From a gamma proteobacterium HTCC5015 (GTDB taxonomy: Bacteria; Pseudomonadota; Gammaproteobacteria; HTCC5015), in the NCBI GenBank assembly GCA_000155715.1, contig DS990603.1, positions 1 to 64,000 on the forward strand: a stretch of DNA of 64,000 nucleotides. The letters are read 5' to 3'. The notes beneath the pieces are model-generated. The model was not told the origin of the DNA. It saw only the letters and a program-made list of their open reading frames with translations, and searched no databases. Shown piece after piece: positions 30,585 to 38,214 of the stretch. The translations under genes were made by a program, and so were the position numbers. The first letter of the stretch is position 1. Each line of letters starts with the position of its first letter.

Positions 30585-33422
30585 CTACTGCTGTTGATAA
30601 AGCTTGCCGTCTTGGCTCAGCAACCACAGTCTGCCGCGCTCGTCCGCAGCAGCGCTAAACACTTCGCCATAGCTGAATCGAATACTCTCAAAGCGCCGAC
30701 GATTGCTATTAAAGCGCAATAGCTCTCCCTCATTAACGATGTAAAGCTCACCGTTGTTGGCACTGCGTATGACTTCAGAAGCTTGGGGGATCGGTCGAGT
30801 CGCTTGGACAATGCGACCATTTTCTTCACGCATCACGGCATTGTTGCGCTCGAGCCACAACTGGCCTTGGTTATCGACACTCAAATCGCTGAAGACCAAG
30901 CCCGCGTACTCGCGTTCTAGTCGATCTCGACTCTCGTTGTAGACGAACAACTCACCGAGGTTATTCAGTACATAGACGGCATCACCGCCGGCGCTCACTT
31001 TAGGGCTAAACTCTACGGAGGAACCGGTCGCCATACCCAGTACGGGGCGATAGCGCTCACTATTTTCACGCGTTTCCCGCAGCACGCTACCGTCGGTGGT
31101 GACCCACCACATACGCCCCTCTTGGTCGCGACTTAACGCGACCGCATCATCGGGAATATTTCTCAATTCGACAAAGCGCTTACGGCTGGCTTCGTAGCGC
31201 CACACCGTGCCCAGTGTGCCGCCTGCGCTGCCGCCGGTTAAGTCATTGCCCACCTGCACGCAGACGTTGTGGATCTGGTTGCCTGGGTCCAAGCAATCGA
31301 CATTAGCGGCACTGCCACCGGGCTGCCCCGGCATCATGCAGTCGGGGTCTGCAGGGAAAAACAGACAGTAGCCATTGACGAAATCGCCCACGGGATTCGA
31401 TACCACCGTGCTCGCATCAATGGAGGCACAAGTCGAACCATCGAGCTGGTTTTGCGCATTGTTACAAGGCGCGCAGGCCCCAGTGGTATTGCCCCCACAA
31501 TCGGTGGGAGTGGTGCAATTGTTATCGCCCGGATTATCGAGACAAAGCTGGTTTACCCAAGTGGTGGTCGCCGCATTGCTCGATGCACTTGAGGCCCCAC
31601 TCGCGGAGAGTAAAAACAAATCGCCGTAGGCACTGCTGTCTAAGCTCAACCCCGCACCTGCTGAACGGGGTAGATTTTCTTGGGAAAAGCGGAGGTTGCG
31701 ACTAATCACAAAACCGCCCACTCGATTGTCTTGATCCACGGTGCTGCCCTGGATGTTGAGAGACAGCAGTAAATCTTGACCTTCATCGCGTTGGAACAAG
31801 GCACTGTAAGCAATGTTGCCCGAGGCTTCGATCACCCAGGGAAAACCCTCGGGGCCCACCGCTACTTGTTTGACGGGCCGGTGTATATAATCCCAGCGAC
31901 GGCTAGCGTCCTCGCCGTCACCCAGATAGCGATAAAGGCGGTTGTCATCGGACACGGCGAACAACGAGCCCTCAGGGCCAATATCAATCGACTTGGCTCG
32001 CAGTCCCGGCACCAGCTGACAGCGATACTCTGGGCAGTAGCGAATCCGACCATTGCTCTCCAAGACCCACAAGTTCCCCTGTGGGTCGACGGCGACATCT
32101 TGCCCAGAGAGTCCGTGAATGCGTTCGAAACGATTAAAAGTGGGACTAAACTGATAAATCGAGTCCGTCGGCGTTACAATCACCACACCGCCGCCAAAGC
32201 CGATATCAATACGCGTCGCCTCAATACCTTCGATCTTGTCCCAACGCTTGTTGTCGATGCGGTACACGTCACCCGCGGGGTTGATCCCCCACGGCAAACC
32301 AAAGGCATCGACCGCAACCTGCTTTAATACCCCGGGGAAATCCAAAAACTGACGACGCCCATTGCTCCAGCGCTGTAATTGTCCATCTGACGCTGCGCTG
32401 TAGACACTGCCGTCGGAGCCAATCGCCAGCGATTGCGACGCGCTGTCATCAATCTCGATAAAGCGATAGTTTTTGACCTCAGCGGTCGGCTCGGCGCGCT
32501 GTGAAATCACGGTAAAGCCCTCGCTGCGCACCGCTGCCTCGGTGGCCTCATCGCCCAAGTCCGAGACGCCCTCATCCGTGGCCGCAATAACCGAGGCCGA
32601 TTCCACCTTTTCTAGATCTTTGCTGTTTTGCAGTGTGCCCGCCACATAGATGCTGCCATCCTGACTGACAAACCACGGCACACCGTGTTTTCCCACACTC
32701 ACCAGCGAGGCGGGTTTGGGCGCTTCAACACTCAACCATGCCCGCTCACCGCGCAGCAGTAGTTCGCCGCTGCCTCCCACGGCAAACAATTCACCGCCCT
32801 GCCCCGACGCGATCGATTTAACGCTTTGATCATCGCTCTGCCAGCGCTGGCCATCGTAGTAAAACAAGGCCCCGCCTAGGCTGGCCAACCAAACGCGGTT
32901 TTGACTATCGACGGTTAGCGATTTCGCCAATACGGTACCGCTCAAGCCCTCGGGTTGACCGACACCCGCGTCCTCCCAGCGCTCTTCTTTCTCCTGCCAC
33001 TGAACGATCTCGCCTTGAGCCGTCAAAGCGTACACCTGTTCATTGCTGGGCGCGGCGGCGACGTCTAAAGGCGCATCGGAAAACTGCCCTTTCACATCCC
33101 ACCAAATCCCGTTAAAGCGGCGCACCTGCCCTTCGGAATCAATGGCCCAGGGCTTGTTCTGGGCATCGACCGAGATACGGCTGAAGGTGCCGGGCAACAA
33201 GCGCCAACCGCGATCCTGACGCCAGCGGTAGACGCGCTGGTCCTCGCCCACGGCATAAACCACATCGTCCACAGTACTGCTGATGTCGATGGCGTGGCCT
33301 TTAACGGCCTGCCACTGGAAGCCATCCGCCCAACGCTGCAAGGCCTTATCGCTTTTGTGCGGCGCCGCCCCTGCGACAAGGGGCAGGCAAATCAGGCAAA
33401 GAAGAGCGAAAGTTCCACGCAT
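30585..33422 (-). CDS. secreted tectonin-type beta-propeller protein
   Basis: The 945-residue protein has a signal peptide (MRGTFALLCLICLPLVAGA) and many repeats of ~35-45 residues of the form ..(G/A)xDISxxxxxxVYAVGxxxxVYRWxxxxGW. These are tectonin-type propeller blades, in two blocks (about 30-600 and 750-945). Between them (about 610-740) lies an insert with about a dozen Cys and low-complexity NTTGACAPCNNAQN-like stretches. The blades match those in the giant protein. Tectonin proteins in other organisms bind surface sugars or lipopolysaccharide (family knowledge); the target here is unknown. It begins 12 nt after the TPR-secretin stop. Confidence 0.8.
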   Translation of the reverse strand: MRGTFALLCLICLPLVAGAAPHKSDKALQRWADGFQWQAVKGHAIDISSTVDDVVYAVGEDQRVYRWRQDRGWRLLPGTFSRISVDAQNKPWAIDSEGQVRRFNGIWWDVKGQFSDAPLDVAAAPSNEQVYALTAQGEIVQWQEKEERWEDAGVGQPEGLSGTVLAKSLTVDSQNRVWLASLGGALFYYDGQRWQSDDQSVKSIASGQGGELFAVGGSGELLLRGERAWLSVEAPKPASLVSVGKHGVPWFVSQDGSIYVAGTLQNSKDLEKVESASVIAATDEGVSDLGDEATEAAVRSEGFTVISQRAEPTAEVKNYRFIEIDDSASQSLAIGSDGSVYSAASDGQLQRWSNGRRQFLDFPGVLKQVAVDAFGLPWGINPAGDVYRIDNKRWDKIEGIEATRIDIGFGGGVVIVTPTDSIYQFSPTFNRFERIHGLSGQDVAVDPQGNLWVLESNGRIRYCPEYRCQLVPGLRAKSIDIGPEGSLFAVSDDNRLYRYLGDGEDASRRWDYIHRPVKQVAVGPEGFPWVIEASGNIAYSALFQRDEGQDLLLSLNIQGSTVDQDNRVGGFVISRNLRFSQENLPRSAGAGLSLDSSAYGDLFLLSASGASSASSNAATTTWVNQLCLDNPGDNNCTTPTDCGGNTTGACAPCNNAQNQLDGSTCASIDASTVVSNPVGDFVNGYCLFFPADPDCMMPGQPGGSAANVDCLDPGNQIHNVCVQVGNDLTGGSAGGTLGTVWRYEASRKRFVELRNIPDDAVALSRDQEGRMWWVTTDGSVLRETRENSERYRPVLGMATGSSVEFSPKVSAGGDAVYVLNNLGELFVYNESRDRLEREYAGLVFSDLSVDNQGQLWLERNNAVMREENGRIVQATRPIPQASEVIRSANNGELYIVNEGELLRFNSNRRRFESIRFSYGEVFSAAADERGRLWLLSQDGKLYQQQ

Positions 33423-33434
33423 TGTTGACAGGCC

Positions 33435-35324
33435 CTAGAGCGGCGAACGCTCCAAAACGCGCTTCATACGAGCGGTATGGCTACCGCTGTCGTGCCAAGT
33501 ATTGGCTTTGATGTCACCACTTTGGAAGTTGCGATACAGCTCGCCCCCCTGAAGCTCGCGCATCACATGACGAATATTGGGCAATGGCTGAAACCACGTT
33601 TGGTAGCGATCTTGCAACTGTCCACGGATGGCTTCACTGCGCGCCTCAATGCTCGCTCTGCTCTCTTCCGGATCGGTATACATATAGGAGGCGGGGCGCG
33701 GTGTTAGCAGAATCATGACCGACTTTTTAAAGTCCCGCTGTGTTTTGCGCGAGAAGAACAGGTTAATCAATGGAATGTCGCGCAAAATGGGAACGCCATC
33801 CGAGTCGTTCTCCGTCTCGCGCTCGTTCAAACCACCCAAGATCAGCGTTTGACCATAGTTCATCGCCACATTGGCGTTGACGGTGGTCTTGGTTGTATCG
33901 AGACGGAACTCAAACAACACCGAACTGCTGGGTGTGGTCAAGAACGTCCGCTCGGCTTCGACTTGCAAAATAATCGAGCCGTCGGGCCCGAACTCGGGCG
34001 TCACGGCCAACTTCACCCCAATTTCTTTTTCCACGGAAATCGAGTCGCCCGCACCGCCCGAGACGGCCGCAGCGGAGACTTCTACCCCCGAGAAAAACTC
34101 GGACGTTTGCCCCGCCCGCGCCACCAAAGTGGGTCGAGCCAGAATTTCATTCACACCGTCTTTGGCGTTCAGAATGTTGAGGTTGTAATTGACCGCAGGC
34201 ACCGAAATAAAGTTGGTAATCGTCTCTTGATTCGTGTTCAAGCGCGGATCAAAAATATCGCCGTTGGCCGTATTGACGGGAGGGCGCTGATCCAGAGGAT
34301 CGAGGCGATCTCGTGTACGGATGTTGCCCTCGGTATAGGCCGGCGTGCCATCGAGAGGGTTGCCAAACTGGAATTGAAGCTGGCTCAGCAGGTTAACGCC
34401 TGTGGCACTGGAGACATCTTCTTCCGTGCGCACAATCACCACGTCGACGGCCACCATTTTGTTATCGACAAACTCGTCTTCCTGACTGTAGTAATCGTCG
34501 CTCTCCTCGCCGTAACCGTAGCCATAGTCGTCCTGAGCGCCATAGCCATCACTGTCGACCGAGTCGTAAACCATGCGCCAATCCTCGAGGCGACGCTTTA
34601 GCTTGTCGCTGTATTTGCCATTTTCCGAGGCCGCTAGGTAGCGATCCAGATATTCATGTGCCTCTTCGTCTTCACCCGCTGCGGCTTTGACCACGGTGAG
34701 CATGCGCAGAATCGCCTCGGGTGACACATCGGGCGCACCCACCTCGGCCGACACTTCCCACAGGCGGTTGGCTGCCGCGTGAGCGGCCTCCACATCACCA
34801 GAGTAGTAAGAGGCAAAGGCTAGATAGTAGAGCCCTTCCAAATCGCTATCGTCATGTAAAACATAGGCGCCAAGCTGGGTTTTTGCCTCGGCGTAGCGCT
34901 GCATATCGACATACAAAAGCCCCAGATAAAAACGCGCTTCCCAGTTGCTTCTGTCGGCTCGAATCGCCGTCAAATAACCCTGTTCGGCCAATTCGAAAAA
35001 AGCCGTTTCGCCGTTAAGGGCACGCAAGTGGTAGTTCAAAGCATTCAGCGTTTGCAGCGAGGAGCTGTTAAAGGTTTTGCTTAAGGCCTCGTTAAAAGCA
35101 TCCGTCGCATCCTGTAAATGCCCTTTGCGCATTTCCTTGATGCCATCCTTCACCTCCCCAGAGCTCACTGTTTCAAGTTGCAGGTCGAGACGGTGTGGCG
35201 CTGGATCTTTTCCAAAGCCCGGCATGTGTGAACAGCCTGCTATAAACACGAGTGCCGCCAATACAGAAGCACTCCGAACTCGTCGCATAGGATTTTTAGA
35301 CATGATGAATACCGAGTAGATCAT
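33435..35324 (-). CDS. lipoprotein with TPR repeats and a C-terminal secretin domain
   Basis: The 629-residue protein starts with a lipoprotein signal (VLAALVFIAGC, Cys31). It then has TPR-like helices (about 45-230), an acidic Tyr-rich linker (GYGAQDDYGYGYGEESDDYYSQED, partly quoted) and a secretin domain (about 270-570). The secretin part has VVIVRTEEDVS..., ILARPTLVARAGQ, the NVAMNYGQTLILGGL strand and VPILRDIPLINLFFSRKTQRDFKKSVMILLTPR, partly quoted. It lacks the N0-N3 domains of GspD and is unrelated in layout to the gspD in this window. A multimeric outer-membrane pore is inferred. The start may instead be ATG at 35303 or 35288. It heads the five-gene cluster. Confidence 0.82.
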   Translation of the reverse strand: MIYSVFIMSKNPMRRVRSASVLAALVFIAGCSHMPGFGKDPAPHRLDLQLETVSSGEVKDGIKEMRKGHLQDATDAFNEALSKTFNSSSLQTLNALNYHLRALNGETAFFELAEQGYLTAIRADRSNWEARFYLGLLYVDMQRYAEAKTQLGAYVLHDDSDLEGLYYLAFASYYSGDVEAAHAAANRLWEVSAEVGAPDVSPEAILRMLTVVKAAAGEDEEAHEYLDRYLAASENGKYSDKLKRRLEDWRMVYDSVDSDGYGAQDDYGYGYGEESDDYYSQEDEFVDNKMVAVDVVIVRTEEDVSSATGVNLLSQLQFQFGNPLDGTPAYTEGNIRTRDRLDPLDQRPPVNTANGDIFDPRLNTNQETITNFISVPAVNYNLNILNAKDGVNEILARPTLVARAGQTSEFFSGVEVSAAAVSGGAGDSISVEKEIGVKLAVTPEFGPDGSIILQVEAERTFLTTPSSSVLFEFRLDTTKTTVNANVAMNYGQTLILGGLNERETENDSDGVPILRDIPLINLFFSRKTQRDFKKSVMILLTPRPASYMYTDPEESRASIEARSEAIRGQLQDRYQTWFQPLPNIRHVMRELQGGELYRNFQSGDIKANTWHDSGSHTARMKRVLERSPL

Positions 35325-35396
35325 TTTTTATCCGCCCAGCATTCGGTTTCACATTTCCCTATTAGGTCAGAAACAGCCTAGGCAGCCCTCTGGGAC

Positions 35397-35402
35397 AATA
35401 TA
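35397..35402 (-). promoter_or_regulatory. -10-like hexamer TATATT of the secretin operon
   Basis: On the minus strand TATATT (5 of 6 matches) begins exactly 21 nt after the palindrome at 35424-35441, the same spacing as in front of the giant gene. On the other side, TAAAAC (35463-35468) begins 21 nt after the palindrome toward the kinase gene but matches the consensus less well. Confidence 0.55.
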
Positions 35403-35423
35403 GTGTTTCTGGCTCAAATTGGG

Positions 35424-35441
35424 ATCACCCAAACGGGTGAT
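35424..35441. promoter_or_regulatory. operator-like palindrome, copy B (between secretin operon and kinase gene)
   Basis: ATCACCCAAACGGGTGAT is a perfect 7-bp dyad with a 4-nt centre. It lies 100 nt from the secretin gene start and 66 nt from the kinase ATG in their divergent intergenic region, so it could serve both. Confidence 0.75.
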
Positions 35442-35506
35442 TTTTATTGTTGAGCCCCACGCTAAAACGGGCCAACATGGGCGCCAAGATTTATGGGAAA
35501 ACAACT

Positions 35507-37060
35507 ATGATCCGCTGGCTTGCGCCCCGCTTTCTTCGCTACACACAGGCTGATGACCCCCGCGTGCTGCGCGAGCTCTTCTTAGCTCAATACCGCCAAT
35601 TCACACTCAACACCACGGCCATTCTTTTCTTTCTTATTGCGCTGGCCATTATTTTTCACGATTTTCTGCGCACGCCGTCGGTACTGGCTTGGACCGTCGC
35701 CCATATGCTAACTGGCCCCTATTTCACCTATCTCTTTCGGCGCTTCTCCAACATACCGGAGCACAAGCGCGATTATTTTAAGTGGTATGTTATCTCGCTT
35801 CGCATGGAGTGCTTTTCCGGCTTTATGTGGGGCATCATGCCCCTGGCCTTTTTCCCGATATACGACAACCTAACACTGCCCATCATCATTTTAGGTAGCG
35901 TCATCGTCATTGCCGCCGCCATGGCACTGATGTTTTTGCCCGGCGGCTTTGCCGTCTACGGCCCCCCTGCCATCTTTTTACAAGCGACTACCATCATTTG
36001 GCTGCGCCCCGACCTCTTTATCATGGGCTTACTCGGCTACATGTATTTGGGGATGTCGGTGGTGACCAGCCTCAATGTCAATCGAGCCGTGGCCAGAGCC
36101 TCCCTCCTGCGCTTCAAAAACCAAGACATGCTGGAATCCGTCGAACAAGCCAATGTTGCCAAATCGCGCTTTCTCGCCTCGGCCAGCCACGACTTGCGCC
36201 AGCCTTTGCACGCCCTGTCTCTACTTCTAGGCGTGCTCAGTAACAAGCGGGAGTATCGCGAAGACATTGTTCAGCGTATGCAAAAAAGTGTCTCTAGCTT
36301 AGAAATGCTGTTTAACTCGCTACTCGATATTTCCAAACTCGACGCCAACGCCGTCGATGTCCATATTCAAGATGTGCCGCTCGGCGATGTATTGCATCAA
36401 CTTAAAGAAGATTACAGTGGAGCGGCCGTGCAAAAAGGCCTTGGCTTTCACATTGATATCAATCCACAACACGCGGTTCGATCCGACCCGATTCTTCTTA
36501 AGCGCATACTCTCTAACCTAATCTCCAACGCTTTTCGCTACACCCCAGCCGGTGGGCATATTGATGTAGCGGCTCGACAAGAAGGCGACAAGCTTGTCAT
36601 TGAAGTGCGCGATACAGGCCCCGGCATACCCGCCGACAAACACGAAGAGATTTTTGCCGAATTTGTCCAGCTCGATAATCCCGAGCGCGACCGAAATAAG
36701 GGATTGGGCCTGGGGCTCGCCATCGTGCGGCGTCTATGCCATCTACTGGCGCACGATGTTGATCTACATTCCACCGCCGATCCACTGAGCGGCCACACCG
36801 GCACAACCTTTTGTATTAGAGCACCGCTGGGCGCCGCGCCCAGCGCCAGCAGAGTGGCCATGCGTGATGCGCCCCCCGCTTCCAACTCAGAACACAGCGA
36901 CGAGACACAGGAAGGCATCGTCCTCGTGGTAGACGATGAAAAGATGTGCGCGACGCCATGCAGGATTTGCTCAATAGCTGGGGTTACACCGCACTCGCCG
37001 CGGACAGCGGCCAAAGCGCGCTCCAAGTCATCGACGAATGCGGTATCGCCCCGGATGTGA
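35507..37060 (+). CDS. membrane sensor histidine kinase (hybrid type, frameshifted before the receiver)
   Basis: The N-terminus has about six hydrophobic helices (about 20-190), then a HisKA dimerisation domain with the phospho-acceptor His in ASHDLRQPLHA (about 225). A complete ATPase domain follows: N-box ILSNLISNAFRYTP, G1 VRDTGPGIPADK, G2 GLGLGLAIVRR. After VLVVDDEKM the frame runs into about 43 unrelated residues and stops, while a complete receiver continues in the +1 frame. I take ATG 35507 as the start, with GGGAAAA upstream; ATG 35477 and TTG 35447 are in frame. It is divergent from the secretin operon and convergent with a response regulator, so it is the likely sensor of this system. 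Confidence 0.85.
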   Translation: MIRWLAPRFLRYTQADDPRVLRELFLAQYRQFTLNTTAILFFLIALAIIFHDFLRTPSVLAWTVAHMLTGPYFTYLFRRFSNIPEHKRDYFKWYVISLRMECFSGFMWGIMPLAFFPIYDNLTLPIIILGSVIVIAAAMALMFLPGGFAVYGPPAIFLQATTIIWLRPDLFIMGLLGYMYLGMSVVTSLNVNRAVARASLLRFKNQDMLESVEQANVAKSRFLASASHDLRQPLHALSLLLGVLSNKREYREDIVQRMQKSVSSLEMLFNSLLDISKLDANAVDVHIQDVPLGDVLHQLKEDYSGAAVQKGLGFHIDINPQHAVRSDPILLKRILSNLISNAFRYTPAGGHIDVAARQEGDKLVIEVRDTGPGIPADKHEEIFAEFVQLDNPERDRNKGLGLGLAIVRRLCHLLAHDVDLHSTADPLSGHTGTTFCIRAPLGAAPSASRVAMRDAPPASNSEHSDETQEGIVLVVDDEKMCATPCRICSIAGVTPHSPRTAAKARSKSSTNAVSPRM

Positions 37061-37296
37061 CGCTGAGCGACTTCCGCCTGCGCGAACACGAAACTGGCCT
37101 AGACGTCGCCCAGAATGTTGAACAATGGGCGGGGCATAAAGTGCCCGCCATTATCATTACAGGGGACACGCAGCCCCAACAAATCGAAGCCATTAAAAAC
37201 AGCCCCTACCAATTGATGCACAAGCCCATCGACACCGCGCTGCTGAAAAGAACTCTGCAAGCGCTCGTACAATCTTCAACACACACCGACCGCTAG
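36944..37296 (+). pseudogene. receiver domain of the hybrid kinase, out of frame
   Basis: This frame encodes the rest of a receiver domain: VRDAMQDLLNSWGYTALA, the phospho-Asp in VTLSDFRL, the Thr in AIIITGD and the Lys in LMHKPI. The N-terminal acidic pair (VVDDE) lies in the kinase frame just before it. Restoring one G in GAAAAGATGTG (36938-36948) would join the two as DDEKDVRDAMQDLL. The end is TAG at 37294-37296. Either a recent inactivating deletion or a sequencing error explains it. Confidence 0.8.
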
Positions 37297-37327
37297 GGCG
37301 GTGCATCAGTCCGGTTGAGAGTGAGTG

Positions 37328-37954
37328 CTATATCACGCCCATCAAGCGCGCCTGCTGGGCGCACTCCACGCGACTGTTTACCTTGAGCACAGAAAACAGC
37401 TTCGCGATATGCGTTTTCACCGTGTGCTCAGAAATATTTAACACCGCGGCAATTTCCTTATTCGTCGAGCCCTTGGCCATCTCTGCCAACACCTGCATCT
37501 GGCGCCCACTCAACTCACTAAACGCCGCGCGATCGACATCGTCGCTCTCCCAAGACGGATGCTGCGCAGTGGCCTCTAGTGCGGGGTGGTATAACTCCCC
37601 CGCCAGCACGCGCCGCAGTATGGCCAGCATCTCAGGCGCGGGCGTCGATTTGGGAATAAAACCACGCACTCCCGCCTCCATACAGGCGTTGACGTCCGCT
37701 TGGCTCTCCGTGGCCGAAATCACCACCACCGGCGTTTCCGGCACGCGATGTACCACGCCCGTCAAACTGCGCATGCCCTTCATGCCCGGCATGCGCAAAT
37801 CCATCACCAATAGATCAAATGGCTCCACCAATTGAGATTTGAGCTCTTCCAAGCTTCCCGCCGTGCTCACTCGAACATTCTCGACCAAATCTGCCATCAG
37901 CATCGTTATGCCATCTAAAAAGAGCTGATGATCGTCTGCTAAAAGAACCCGCAT
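37328..37954 (-). CDS. NarL/LuxR-type response regulator
   Basis: The 208-residue protein has a receiver domain (LLADDHQLFLDGI, phospho-Asp52 in VMDLRMPG, VISATES, FIPKSTP) and a C-terminal GerE helix-turn-helix (LSGRQMQVLAEMAKGSTNKEIAAVLNISEHTVKTHI, partly quoted; about 140-200). The open frame extends 37 codons upstream, but MRVLLADDHQ is the family start. A palindrome shared with the secretin operon lies 114 nt upstream, suggesting autoregulation. It is convergent with the hybrid kinase. Regulation of the secretin/tectonin cluster is inferred from the shared site. Confidence 0.92.
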   Translation of the reverse strand: MRVLLADDHQLFLDGITMLMADLVENVRVSTAGSLEELKSQLVEPFDLLVMDLRMPGMKGMRSLTGVVHRVPETPVVVISATESQADVNACMEAGVRGFIPKSTPAPEMLAILRRVLAGELYHPALEATAQHPSWESDDVDRAAFSELSGRQMQVLAEMAKGSTNKEIAAVLNISEHTVKTHIAKLFSVLKVNSRVECAQQARLMGVI

Positions 37955-38067
37955 CCCACTAACCGTTGATTGTGATTTTGGCTCATTAAACCGCGAATAC
38001 GCGGCAAAAAAAAGATTCTGCCCCCAGCAATAACGCGTTTTAAGACGCCCATCGCACAACCACAAAA

Positions 38068-38085
38068 ATCACCCGATCGGGCGAT
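38068..38085. promoter_or_regulatory. operator-like palindrome, copy C (between the response regulator and mutS)
   Basis: ATCACCCGATCGGGCGAT has the same arms as copies A and B. On the plus strand the next bases (AGCCAA) also resemble those after copy A on its minus strand (AGGCAA). No clear -10 sits exactly 21 nt away toward either gene; TTAAAA toward the regulator is about 3 nt off. Confidence 0.65.
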
Positions 38086-38214
38086 AGCCAATGCAAAGTA
38101 CTCTATGGGATAAATTTATTTCTCGGAGTTTCGACCTGAAGACATATCAACCGATTCATAGCATATCCAGTGTAAACATTGTCGGTTTTTATCGCCTCGG
38201 ATAAACTGCGCGCC

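Noticed and set aside
22471-35324. Part of the type II secretion system in this window
   Set aside because: The cluster has a secretin but no ATPase, platform or pseudopilin genes, and its secretin lacks the GspD N-domains.
36946-37296. Independent single-domain response regulator
   Set aside because: It lacks the N-terminal acidic pair, which lies in the kinase frame just upstream; a frameshifted hybrid kinase fits better.
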